The notes beneath the pieces are model-generated. The model did no database searches. It worked only from the letters and a program-made list of their open reading frames with translations, and was not told the DNA's origin. A DNA stretch of 12,686 nucleotides. It comes from Candidatus Cardinium hertigii (GTDB lineage: Bacteria; Bacteroidota; Bacteroidia; Cytophagales_A; Amoebophilaceae). Location: NCBI RefSeq assembly GCF_003788695.1, contig NZ_RARA01000016.1, positions 20,895 to 33,580 on the forward strand, read 5' to 3'. The position numbers and the translations under genes are program-made. The number at the start of each line of letters is the position of its first letter. Within the stretch, counting starts at the first letter, position 1. This document shows positions 6,481-12,686 of this stretch, in pieces.

Positions 6481-7968
6481 TTATAGCAGCCTCCTCCTCT
6501 TCGCCAGAATTTCCATATCCTCATTTGTTGTATCCTCTTCGTCGGAATTTCCTATATCCTCATCTGTTGTATCCTCTTCGTCAGAATTTTCTATATCCTC
6601 ATCTGTTGTATCCTCTTCGTCGGATATGGACACTATATCTAAACCAAGTTTATCAGATTCATATTCCTTTATTTTTTTTTCTACTTGTATATTAAGCCTT
6701 GCTGTATTTAGATCTAAATTGTTTTGCATCATGGTGCGTATACATGCTCTTTGTAACCCACTTTCATGGTATACGGTATCGTGCGGATAAGCAATGTTTG
6801 AATTAAACCAATCAACTAAGTTGCCTGAAACCTCAGGACCCAAGCACGAAACTTTACGTATTTTTGTCTTGCTTAACGTAGTGAGCAATTCTTCCATACT
6901 GTTTAAATCCCAAGAGCGAAAATCCCATTCACCAAAATTCAAACTATCAACGGCTGTATGCTGAAGCAAAGAGAAAGCTTTACATAAAGTTTTCAATTCT
7001 ACTGAATCTAAATCATTGTAATATAAATCTAATTCACGCACAGTTGTGTTATCCACAAGCGCAGAAAGTAGGGGATCTATATTATTTGCCAACTTGTTAT
7101 CCGATAATCCCAAATGTTCAATCTTTGTATATTTGAGTTTAGAAAATGCTATCCCCCATAGCTCCGCTTGCACCGAGTCTAAATTATTACTATTTAAACA
7201 TAAGTCACGTACATCTGTGCCCACAAGCACAGAAAGTAGGGGAACTACATTATTTCCTAACTCATTACCAGTCAAAGTCAATTCTTCAATCCTTGTATTT
7301 TTGAATTTAGAAAATGCTGTATTCAATAGCTCCGTTTGCACCGAGCCTAAAGCATTCGAAATTAAATGTAATTTACGCACAGTTGTGTTATCCACAAGTA
7401 CAGAAAGTAAGGGATCTATATTATTTGCTAAATCGCTATTCTGCAGTCTCAATTCTTCAATCTTTGTATGTTTAAGCTTAGAAAATGCTGTCTTTAATAG
7501 CTCCGCTTGTACTGCGCCTAAATCAGTCCAATATACTGCTAGGCTACGCACAACTGTACCTTTAAGAGCAGAAAATATCGCATCAAGATATTCACCTGAT
7601 GAATTTACACCATGGCAATCTACCATAAGACGGGAGCACGGTGCCTTACACAGGTAAGGTACCAGCTTGCCCAGTAGATTTTGCAACTCCAAATTGGACA
7701 CGTATTTTTTATGTAGCTTGTATAAGCTTATGTATACATCATGTCTATCGCTATCCGACTGAACACTCCAATATTTATAAGCTTGGCTGCTTATAATATT
7801 ATTTTCATTGACCAATTGCATGAGTTCTGGGTCATTAATTTTTTCTTGATTTTCAGCAAAATCAACTATTGAACTGCCTGCCAATGCCATGTCGTTTGAA
7901 GTACCTATACTTTGTCGTACTTTAGTACATCCACTGAAGACTAGGAACAAAATTAGTAAAAAATACAT
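6481..7968 (-). CDS. LRR lipoprotein with acidic repeat tail
   Basis: This 495-residue protein starts with a short hydrophobic signal (MYFLLILFLVFSGC), giving a lipidated cysteine at residue 14; the n-region lacks a basic residue, but an in-frame stop 30-28 bases upstream excludes a longer start. Residues 129-350 are four units of about 57 residues, each made of two ribonuclease-inhibitor-like LRRs (for example KIEELRLQNSDLANNIDPL and VRELDLYYNDLDSV). Residues 351-446 have no recognised domain. Residues 449-487 are three 13-residue acidic repeats (SDEEDTTDEDIEN type), followed by a basic end, KRRRLL. LRRs bind proteins; no enzyme motif is visible. A surface or secreted role at the host interface is an inference. 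Its 3' end abuts repeat DNA, so the acidic tail may be a later addition. Confidence 0.88.
   Translation of the reverse strand: MYFLLILFLVFSGCTKVRQSIGTSNDMALAGSSIVDFAENQEKINDPELMQLVNENNIISSQAYKYWSVQSDSDRHDVYISLYKLHKKYVSNLELQNLLGKLVPYLCKAPCSRLMVDCHGVNSSGEYLDAIFSALKGTVVRSLAVYWTDLGAVQAELLKTAFSKLKHTKIEELRLQNSDLANNIDPLLSVLVDNTTVRKLHLISNALGSVQTELLNTAFSKFKNTRIEELTLTGNELGNNVVPLLSVLVGTDVRDLCLNSNNLDSVQAELWGIAFSKLKYTKIEHLGLSDNKLANNIDPLLSALVDNTTVRELDLYYNDLDSVELKTLCKAFSLLQHTAVDSLNFGEWDFRSWDLNSMEELLTTLSKTKIRKVSCLGPEVSGNLVDWFNSNIAYPHDTVYHESGLQRACIRTMMQNNLDLNTARLNIQVEKKIKEYESDKLGLDIVSISDEEDTTDEDIENSDEEDTTDEDIGNSDEEDTTNEDMEILAKRRRLL
6508..6624 (-). repeat. Three 39 bp in-frame repeats encoding the acidic tail
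   Basis: Three consecutive 39 bp units encode SDEEDTTDEDIEN, SDEEDTTDEDIGN and SDEEDTTNEDMEI (residues 449-487). Near-identity at the DNA level points to recent duplication, and the length, a multiple of three, allows copy-number change without frameshift. Confidence 0.85.
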
Positions 7969-8008
7969 AATGGGTGTTTTAAAAGTTTTAAATTAAATAT
8001 ATTATGCT

Positions 8009-8206
8009 CTATAGTATAGAAACGGCTGCTGCTTGATTTTTTGGGTTGATTTTTTGATTAAACAAACAAATCTCCAAAAAATTAGAGCTAGGAAAAGCAC
8101 AAGATGGTTGTTCTTGACAAGGAAAATTACTTACAAATCCGCTTTTGGTTAAATGAATAGCACTGGTTAAGCCGATTATCCCAGTAGCTATAATGATAAT
8201 TTCCAT
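8009..8206 (-). pseudogene. Truncated FAD-dependent oxidoreductase (D-amino-acid-oxidase-like) remnant
   Basis: The 65-codon frame begins like a DAO/ThiO-type flavoprotein: MEIIIIATGIIGLTSAIHL, a beta-strand, dinucleotide-binding loop and helix that would bind FAD. The usual GxGxxG reads ATGIIG, so its first glycine is lost. After residue 24 (TKSGF) no oxidoreductase similarity is evident; residues 50-58 (FNQKINPKN) are encoded by sequence resembling the dispersed repeat at 12417-12456. The final AAAV could be a trace of the family's own sequence or chance. At 65 residues, against more than 300 in the family, it cannot be an active enzyme, and I take it as a deletion remnant. It lies 40 bp downstream of the acidic-repeat gene. 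Confidence 0.6.
8025..8066 (+). repeat. Dispersed repeat copy 2 (degenerate), inside the oxidoreductase remnant
   Basis: ctgcttgattttttgggttg followed by attttttgattaaac resembles the repeat at 12417-12456 (plus strand) and 5998-6041 (minus strand): the cttgatttttt, ggttg, T-run and gattaa blocks are in the same order. The match is looser than between the other two copies. Confidence 0.4.
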
Positions 8207-8246
8207 TGATTATGAGTTTAATATTGACAAATAATTTTTATTCAGC

Positions 8247-8831
8247 TTATTTTTCAATGGCAAATAAAACCTCATCAGCGCTGTCGTGGTATTCTTCTTC
8301 ATCATAAATCACCTGATCGGTCTCCTCATTATAGTCTATAATTGCTTTAGTTGTTGAACTATATTTTGCCCTTACTAAATTATTATCAATATAAATATCA
8401 CCGCTGCCATTCATTTGGAATTCGCCGGCATCTGGAATATCTAATGTATCGATTATATAAGTTTCTAAATCCTCAAAATTATTTCTGTCTACATCAGTAC
8501 TGTCTTTAAATGTAACAAAAGCTTCGTCACTGCCACTTTCCCAGGTAAATGACAGGCAGCCCTTTTCTTTTACAGTCGCAATAATCCAGCTTTCAAGACT
8601 TTCATCGGCATCTTCTATTTTTTCCGCTCGCTCTTCTTCATAATGATTGCCCAGATCAAATAATTCCTCATCGGCATCTTCTATTCTTTCCATTTGTTCT
8701 TCTTCATAATGATTGCCCAGATCAAATAATTTCTCATCGGCATCTTCTATTCTTTCCGTTTGTTCTTCTTCATAATGATTACTCCGGCCAAATAATTTTT
8801 CAAAAATATTACTTATTAAACTCATCTTCAA
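8247..8831 (-). CDS. Acidic protein with three 22-residue N-terminal repeats, unknown function
   Basis: This 194-residue protein has no signal peptide. Residues 13-78 are three tandem 22-residue units (LFDLGNHYEEEQMERIEDAD type), highly charged and probably helical. Residues 79-194 form a separate acidic domain (start about SWIIATVKEKGCLSFTWESG, end DEVLFAIEK) with alternating predicted strands; I do not recognise its family. The start overlaps the end of the upstream gene by 23 bp, in a different frame, so the two are probably translationally coupled; ATG 8825 (codon 3) is an alternative start and still overlaps. An acidic small protein coupled to another small protein is compatible with an immunity, antitoxin or chaperone role, but nothing in the sequence demonstrates that. 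Confidence 0.75.
   Translation of the reverse strand: MKMSLISNIFEKLFGRSNHYEEEQTERIEDADEKLFDLGNHYEEEQMERIEDADEELFDLGNHYEEERAEKIEDADESLESWIIATVKEKGCLSFTWESGSDEAFVTFKDSTDVDRNNFEDLETYIIDTLDIPDAGEFQMNGSGDIYIDNNLVRAKYSSTTKAIIDYNEETDQVIYDEEEYHDSADEVLFAIEK
8598..8795 (-). repeat. Three 66 bp in-frame repeats in the acidic protein gene
   Basis: Units encode residues 13-34, 35-56 and 57-78. The second and third are closest, both starting LFDLGNHYEEE. The first begins LFGRSNHYEEE. High DNA identity suggests recent duplication; the 66 bp period preserves the frame. Confidence 0.85.
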
Positions 8832-9399
8832 TATCTTTTAATTGTTTTAAATCGGGAGTATATTGCCATCTTTCTTTTAGTTTTACGTATTCGAGTAACT
8901 CGTTTATGTTTGTCTGCGGTAGATAATTTGAAAGTTCAAAGGCATAATCAACTCCCAGGATCTCTTTTGCGAGAAATATTCCAAAATTGCTGTGGGTTAT
9001 TATTAGTGTTGACTTTAAACCAGACATTAGGAATGGCCTTAAAACAAACTCTTTCAGTTTATTGTCTGCAGGATTGATTGGTTTTATGAAATTCAGCAAA
9101 GCATCATCAACATATTTATACCAATGATTTAGAGTTGGAACCATACCCATAAGATCTTCTTTACAATGCTCCGCAGCAATATCACGTATTAATATTGTGC
9201 GATTTTCAGTGTTGGTTAATGTTTCGCCAAACTTTTGAATGCATAAATCTATACCGTAGGTATGATGTAAAAGAATCCTATGCTTGTTGTGAAAATAGAA
9301 TAGTTTGCTTGTGTCGATAAACTTGTGGATATGCAAGTAATCTTTCGCATTGCCATTAAATTTCTTTTTTGATAGTAAACTATGCTTCCAATAATTCAT
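8809..9399 (-). CDS. Uncharacterised protein, N-terminal half resembling the DUF6915 family
   Basis: This 196-residue cytoplasmic protein has no signal peptide or membrane segment. The first 95 residues carry a His-rich pattern: HSLLSKKKFNGNAKDYLHIH, then FIDTSKLFYFHNKHRILLHH, GIDLCIQKFGETLTN, IRDIAAEHCKEDLMGMVP. I recall this pattern as that of the DUF6915 family (small bacterial and phage proteins of unknown role), in which it reads roughly DYxxIHxWxDxSK, RHRAxxHHxxG and VRxIxExHxxEDLG; the assignment is from memory. Residues about 110-196 are not part of that pattern and look helical. The conserved histidines could bind a metal, which is speculative. The gene overlaps the acidic protein gene by 23 bp. 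The ATG at 9399 is the first in frame with this homology; no Shine-Dalgarno sequence is seen. Confidence 0.75.
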   Translation of the reverse strand: MNYWKHSLLSKKKFNGNAKDYLHIHKFIDTSKLFYFHNKHRILLHHTYGIDLCIQKFGETLTNTENRTILIRDIAAEHCKEDLMGMVPTLNHWYKYVDDALLNFIKPINPADNKLKEFVLRPFLMSGLKSTLIITHSNFGIFLAKEILGVDYAFELSNYLPQTNINELLEYVKLKERWQYTPDLKQLKDIEDEFNK

Positions 9400-9481
9400 T
9401 AGGGGATTATTATGGATAGTGCCCGTGTTAAGATAAATTTACTAATTTAATGCCATTTTACAATAAAAAAGCACATCAATT

Positions 9482-9607
9482 TCAGAAGTAATTATTAGTA
9501 TTCAGGTTAATCTCCGTAATTGTACTATTCTTGTCCAAAGCCTTAGCTAGCGCTGCTGCCCCTACACAATCAATACCACTCCCATTCAGGTTAATCTTTT
9601 CCACCAT
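9482..9607 (-). pseudogene. Frameshifted extra LRR unit beyond the stop of the large LRR gene
   Basis: In a different frame from the preceding LRR gene, 41 codons read MVEKINLNGSGIDCV, GAAALAKALDKNSTITEINL, NTNNYF and stop. This is one complete 28-residue LRR unit plus the start of another. About 60 bp (9499-9560) are almost identical to 9678-9735 inside the gene. The relic starts 17 bp before the gene's TAA is reached, so it looks like an original continuation, or a duplicated unit, put out of frame by an indel near 9600. An independently translated 41-residue product is possible but unlikely. Confidence 0.75.
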
Positions 9608-11810
9608 CAATAATTATATGCTTATCTATAAATAGCGCTGTTAGCTCTTTATAAGTAACATTATTCCCACCAACCAGGTTAATCTCCGTAATTGTACTAT
9701 TCTTGTCCAAAGCCTTAGCTAGCGCTGCTGCCCCTGCAGAACCAATATGATTCACAATCAGATTAATATTTGTAATTGTGCTATTCTTTTCCAAAGCCTT
9801 AGCTAGTGCTACTGCCCCTGTAGAACCAATGTTATTTCCATTCAGGCGAATCTTCGTAATGGTGCTATTCTTTTCCAAAGCCATAGCTAACGCTACTCCC
9901 CCTGTAGAACCAATGTTATTTCCACCCAGGCCAATTTTTGTAATTGTACTATTCTTTTCCAAAGCTGCAGCTAGCGCTACTGCGCCTTCAGGACCAATAC
10001 CATTCCGATTTAGGTTAATCTTTGTAATCGTACTATTTTTTTCCAAAGCCTTAGCTAGCGCTACTGCCCCTACAGAATCAATACGATTATGCATCAAGCT
10101 AATCTTCATAACCGTGCTGTTTTTTTCCAAAGCCTTAGCTAACGCTACTACTCCTGTAGAACCAATGTTATTATAATTCAGTCTAATCTCCATAATCGTG
10201 CTATTTTTTTCCAAAGCCTTAGCTAGCGCTACTACTCCTGCAGAACCAATATTATTATAACATAGGTCAATCTTCGTAATCGTACTATTTTTTTCCAAAG
10301 CCTTAGCTAGCGCTACTGCGCCTACACAATCCATATCTTTCAATCTCAGTTTAATCTTAGTAATTGTACTATTTTTTTCCAAAGCCTCAGCTAGCGCTGA
10401 TGCCACTGCAGAACCAATCTTATTCCTCCCATATAGGCTAATCTCCGTAATTATGCTATTCTTTTTCAAAATATTAGCTAATGTTGATATTTCCTCATAA
10501 TCAATATCATAACAACTCAGGTAAACCTCCGTAATTGTGCTATTCTTGTGTAAAGCATTAGCTAGCGCTGCTATGTCTTCAAGACCAGGCTTATTAGTCT
10601 TTAAGTAAATCTTCGTAATTGTGCTATTCTTTTCCAAAGACTTAGTTAGGTGTATTCCATTATACATAGTTTTATCATAAGTCAGGTAAATACACTCTTT
10701 TTTACAAGGAATAGTATCGTCCAAAGCCTTAGCTAGCGTTGCTGCTTCTACATAATCAATACCATTCCAACTCAGGTCAATCTTTGTAATTGTACGATTC
10801 TTTTCTAAAGCCTTAGTTAGCGCTACTGCCCCTGCAGAACCAATTCTATTATTATTCAGACTAATCTCCATAATCGTGCTATTTTTTTCCAAAACCTTAG
10901 CTAGCGCTGCTACCCCCTCATAATCAATATCATTATCACTTAGATCAATATTTGTAATTGTGTTATTTTTTTCCAAAGCCTTAGCTAGCGCTATTGCGCC
11001 TTCAGAATCAATACCATTCCCACTTAGATCAATCTTTGTAATCGTGCTATTCTTTTTTAAAGCCTTAGCTAGCGCTATTGCCTCTGTAGAACCCATTTTA
11101 ATACCACCTAGTTGCATTTCCCTAATGGTTCGATTCTTTTCCAAAACTGTAACTAACGCTGCTGCGCCTTCAGAACCAATATCATTACAACTCAGATCAA
11201 TATTTGTAATTGTACTATTCTTTTTTAAAGCTTTAGCTAGCGCTATTGCCCCTGTAGAACCCATTTTAGTCGCACGTAGTGCAAGTTCCCTAATGGTTCG
11301 ATTCTTTTCCAAAGTTGTAGCTAGCGCTGCTGCGCCTTCAGAACCAATATAACTACAAATCAGATTAATATTTATAATGGTTCGATTCTTTTCCAAAGCC
11401 TTAGCTAGGGCTATTGCCCCTGTAGAACCCATTTCAGTCGAAAGTAGTACAACAAGTTCCCTAATGGTTCGATTCTTTTCCAAAGCCTTAGCTAGGGCTA
11501 TTACACATGCAGAATCACGGTAAGCCAGTTCTATCTTTATAATTGTTTGATTGTATGCTAAAGCTTCAGCTGCTGCACGCAAATACCTTGCATCGGTACT
11601 ATCTGGCCATTGCCCATTGCAAAGCTCCGTTAGGTTACGAAATTTTTTAGCATATGCTTTAACCAAGTTCAAGTATGTTTCACGCTTAGTTACTTTGTCT
11701 GCACATCCTTTCCAATGCATTTTCTTTTGTACCTCTTGTCCCCTAACCTGGGATACCGTAAAACTGCTAGCCAATAAGAATAACCCAAGAAGGATAAACT
11801 GCTTTTTCAT
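9591..11810 (-). CDS. Secreted leucine-rich-repeat protein (ribonuclease-inhibitor type)
   Basis: I place the start at ATG 11810, giving 739 residues, because the protein then begins with a classic signal peptide (MKKQFILLGLFLLASSF, probable cleavage after VRG). An in-frame ATG at 11846 would put twelve residues before it. After about 75 residues of unrecognised sequence (with HWKGC) come one degenerate and 22 clear LRR units of 28 residues, consensus VALAKALEKNSTITKIDLxxNxIGSxGA. This is the ribonuclease-inhibitor/NLR class, expected to form a curved solenoid that binds proteins. Unit 10 is disrupted (DDTIPCKKECIYL). The last unit ends in a short cap, YKELTALFIDKHIIIDGGKD. No enzyme motif is present. 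Secretion to the cell surface or host is inferred. The array is cut by a frameshift near 9600 that leaves an extra unit outside the gene. Confidence 0.88.
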   Translation of the reverse strand: MKKQFILLGLFLLASSFTVSQVRGQEVQKKMHWKGCADKVTKRETYLNLVKAYAKKFRNLTELCNGQWPDSTDARYLRAAAEALAYNQTIIKIELAYRDSACVIALAKALEKNRTIRELVVLLSTEMGSTGAIALAKALEKNRTIININLICSYIGSEGAAALATTLEKNRTIRELALRATKMGSTGAIALAKALKKNSTITNIDLSCNDIGSEGAAALVTVLEKNRTIREMQLGGIKMGSTEAIALAKALKKNSTITKIDLSGNGIDSEGAIALAKALEKNNTITNIDLSDNDIDYEGVAALAKVLEKNSTIMEISLNNNRIGSAGAVALTKALEKNRTITKIDLSWNGIDYVEAATLAKALDDTIPCKKECIYLTYDKTMYNGIHLTKSLEKNSTITKIYLKTNKPGLEDIAALANALHKNSTITEVYLSCYDIDYEEISTLANILKKNSIITEISLYGRNKIGSAVASALAEALEKNSTITKIKLRLKDMDCVGAVALAKALEKNSTITKIDLCYNNIGSAGVVALAKALEKNSTIMEIRLNYNNIGSTGVVALAKALEKNSTVMKISLMHNRIDSVGAVALAKALEKNSTITKINLNRNGIGPEGAVALAAALEKNSTITKIGLGGNNIGSTGGVALAMALEKNSTITKIRLNGNNIGSTGAVALAKALEKNSTITNINLIVNHIGSAGAAALAKALDKNSTITEINLVGGNNVTYKELTALFIDKHIIIDGGKD
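9657..11504 (-). repeat. 84 bp tandem array encoding about 22 LRR units
   Basis: The units repeat every 84 bp, each containing close variants of ttagctagcgctactgcccc and of attgtactattcttttcc (plus-strand sense). At the 11504 end units alternate in pairs: units 1, 3 and 5 carry RTIREL and MGST, while 2, 4 and 6 carry NIDL or NINL and IGSE. This gives a 168 bp higher-order period. Units 14-21 are more uniform. The pattern indicates growth by unequal recombination. Confidence 0.9.
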
Positions 11811-11830
11811 ATCTTTTTTGTTTAATTTTG

Positions 11831-12052
11831 CTATTTCATATTCCATGCGCTAAGCACAAACCAAGCCTTTTTATCATTCCTTGGCTTTGGACGCTTTCCC
11901 CATTCCAATAATTTGTCCTTCCTTTAACTAACTGTGTTATGGAATTGCTGCCAATTACTATCCGCTAAGGTAGAGCAGGGAACTGTTGCGCTGCTTAACA
12001 GTAGCAATAAAAATTTGACAAGTTTAGGAAAAGAATGTTTTATTATGAAATT
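11831..12052 (-). pseudogene. Possible decayed exported-protein gene with in-frame stop
   Basis: On the minus strand an open frame from 12052 reads a signal-like stretch (KHSFPKLVKFLLLLLSSA, then TVPCSTLADSNWQQFHNTVS) to a TAA at 11924-11926. The same frame then continues for 30 codons (RKDKLLEWGKRPKPRNDKKA, then WFVLSAWNMK) to TAG 11831-11833, overlapping the upstream edge of the LRR gene. There is no ATG; ATA codons at 12041-12046 sit where a start would be expected. It may be a lost lipoprotein or secreted protein, or the frame may be open by chance. No family is recognised. Confidence 0.3.
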
Positions 12053-12085
12053 TTAGGAAATTTTTTTATGAAATACAAATGTTTA

Positions 12086-12187
12086 GTATCCGTTCAGCAA
12101 TCGTTTCTTCGTCTTTGAAAAGCTGGCTGTGCTTTACCCCACCAGATGTATCTGGCAGGTACTCCTGTTCCGCTTCGGGATTCAACG
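12086..12187 (+). repeat. Dispersed repeat copy related to 1443-1520 and 969-980
   Basis: It starts with GTATCCGTTCAG, then cttcgtctttgaaaagctgg, the block taccccaccagatgtatctg with hairpin CCAGAT-GT-ATCTGG (12142-12155), and ccgcttcgggattcaacg. It matches the third unit of the left tandem array in the same orientation. Non-coding. Confidence 0.7.
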
Positions 12188-12200
12188 TATTGGGGGGCCC

Positions 12201-12227
12201 CATGATGTATGTACATCATACATCATG
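12201..12227. repeat. Perfect 11 bp hairpin
   Basis: CATGATGTATG (12201-12211) and CATACATCATG (12217-12227) are perfectly complementary around TACAT. The left side is immediately preceded by the palindrome GGGGCCCC (12194-12201). The hairpin directly abuts the element with terminal inverted repeats at 12227-12410. No poly-T follows, so a terminator role is not indicated. Confidence 0.75.
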
Positions 12228-12410
12228 AGGACGTTGCAATAGAAAAATTGCAACGTATTTTTTATAGAAATCTAGATGCAACCTGTACATTTTTGTACGT
12301 TTACAGTACTAAAATATTATTTTTTATGTACTTTTAAAAACTATTTTAGTAATAGTTAGGTAGATTCTTGCTTTTTTTATAAAATTTTTGTTTTCTATTG
12401 CAACGGCCTC
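12227..12410. mobile_element. 184 bp MITE-like element with 20 bp terminal inverted repeats
   Basis: The left end GAGGACGTTGCAATAGAAAA (12227-12246) and the reverse complement of the right end (12391-12410) match at 19 of 20 positions. Just inside the left end, ACGTTGCAAT (12231-12240) also pairs perfectly with ATTGCAACGT (12247-12256). The AT-rich interior has a further small hairpin GTACA-TTTT-TGTAC (12285-12298) and no coding frame of note. Size and ends resemble a non-autonomous transposable element or the residue of an insertion sequence; no clear target-site duplication is seen. Confidence 0.5.
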
Positions 12411-12416
12411 GCTTTA

Positions 12417-12466
12417 TTCACCAGCGCTTGATTTTTTTGGTTGCTTTTTTTATCAATAAAAAAAGT
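12417..12466 (+). repeat. Dispersed repeat of the type agcgcttgattttttttggc, copy 3
   Basis: ttcaccagcgcttgat, a T-run, ggttgc, a T-run and atcaat match the minus-strand reading of 5998-6041 with few changes. It lies 6 bp after the right end of the MITE-like element. Confidence 0.65.
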
Positions 12467-12686
12467 AACGAATAATAATGACAAAAAATAACACTGGAAA
12501 AATGTATTGCATTTTTTCGATTAGCTGGGCAATCTATGGCAAGCATGATCACTGATACGCTATTTATGGTTTACTACCTTGCTATGCACGATAGTTTCTT
12601 GGTTATAGAAGCACGCAAGCAAAAATAGCGCTCCTAAGCAAACCCGGGAAATACTTGCCACATGACCTTCACCTTCTTACGTGCAA
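12467..12686. other. Right-end region without a confident gene
   Basis: Two weak frames exist. On the plus strand 12482-12628 is open (ITLEKCIAFFRLAGQSMASM continuing to IEARKQK and stop), with its first ATG only at 12536, 30 residues before the end. On the minus strand 12634-12684 is open from the window edge (ARKKVKVMWQVFPGFA, then stop) and could be the tail of a gene lying to the right. Neither has recognisable homology, and both may be chance or relics. Confidence 0.35.

Noticed and set aside
7046..7657. 203-codon plus-strand frame opposite the LRR lipoprotein gene
   Set aside because: It mirrors the internal repeats of the minus-strand LRR gene, with no domain or signal of its own.
9657..11504. 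CRISPR-like or intergenic repeat array at 84 bp spacing
   Set aside because: The period is coding: an uninterrupted 28-residue LRR frame explains it.
9778..11853. Long open frames on the plus strand opposite the LRR array (for example 9778-10176, 10960-11352, 11551-11853)
   Set aside because: They follow the 84 bp period of the minus-strand array and have repeat-derived sequence (FFSKALASATAP). The minus-strand frame has a signal peptide and a coherent LRR consensus, so these are antisense shadows.
12482..12628. Small plus-strand frame (MASMITDTLFMVYYLAMHDS from 12536)
   Set aside because: Only 30 codons after the first ATG, no recognised family and surrounded by repeats, so it is not called as a gene.
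12634..12684. Possible C-terminal tail of a minus-strand gene entering from the right (ending MWQVFPGFA)
   Set aside because: Sixteen codons are too few to separate a real tail from chance; sequence beyond the window would decide.

Overview
The window looks like a stretch of a host-associated Bacteroidota genome, probably of the Amoebophilaceae (Amoebophilus/Cardinium-like). This is inferred from an AT-rich sequence, a Bacteroidota-type MutS (Walker A GPNMAGKS), genes without Shine-Dalgarno sequences, and a dense set of exported eukaryote-like repeat proteins (ankyrin, LRR) and lipoproteins embedded in repeated non-coding DNA. No species-specific marker was verified.

Layout. Bases 1-261 (minus strand) hold the start of a lipoprotein gene that runs off the left edge. 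Bases 280-1578 have no gene but carry several repeat families, including a 127-128 bp tandem repeat with hairpins. Bases 1579-2622 (minus) encode an exported ankyrin-repeat protein. Across a 326 bp divergent intergenic region lies mutS (2949-5573, plus), followed by tRNA-Gly(GCC) and tRNA-Leu(UAA). Bases 5839-6480 are again repeats, partly inverted copies of those at 969-1213, so the ankyrin-mutS-tRNA block is bracketed by inverted repeats.

From 6481 to 11810 every gene is on the minus strand. In transcription order from the right these are: a 739-residue secreted LRR protein with about 22 near-identical 28-residue units; a frameshifted LRR relic just past its stop; an overlapping pair made of a protein resembling the DUF6915 family and an acidic protein with three 22-residue repeats; a truncated flavin-oxidoreductase remnant; and a 495-residue LRR lipoprotein with an acidic repeat tail. 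The right end (11811-12686) holds a decayed signal-peptide reading frame, another copy of the left-hand repeat family, a strong hairpin and a 184 bp element with 20 bp terminal inverted repeats.

How the genes fit together. mutS and the tRNAs are housekeeping. The exported ankyrin and LRR proteins are plausible host-interaction proteins, as in related amoeba and arthropod symbionts, but this is inference from family and signal peptides. Repeat-driven duplication, frameshift and truncation appear throughout. The best candidate for an undescribed system is the overlapping pair at 8247-9399, whose function cannot be read from the sequence.
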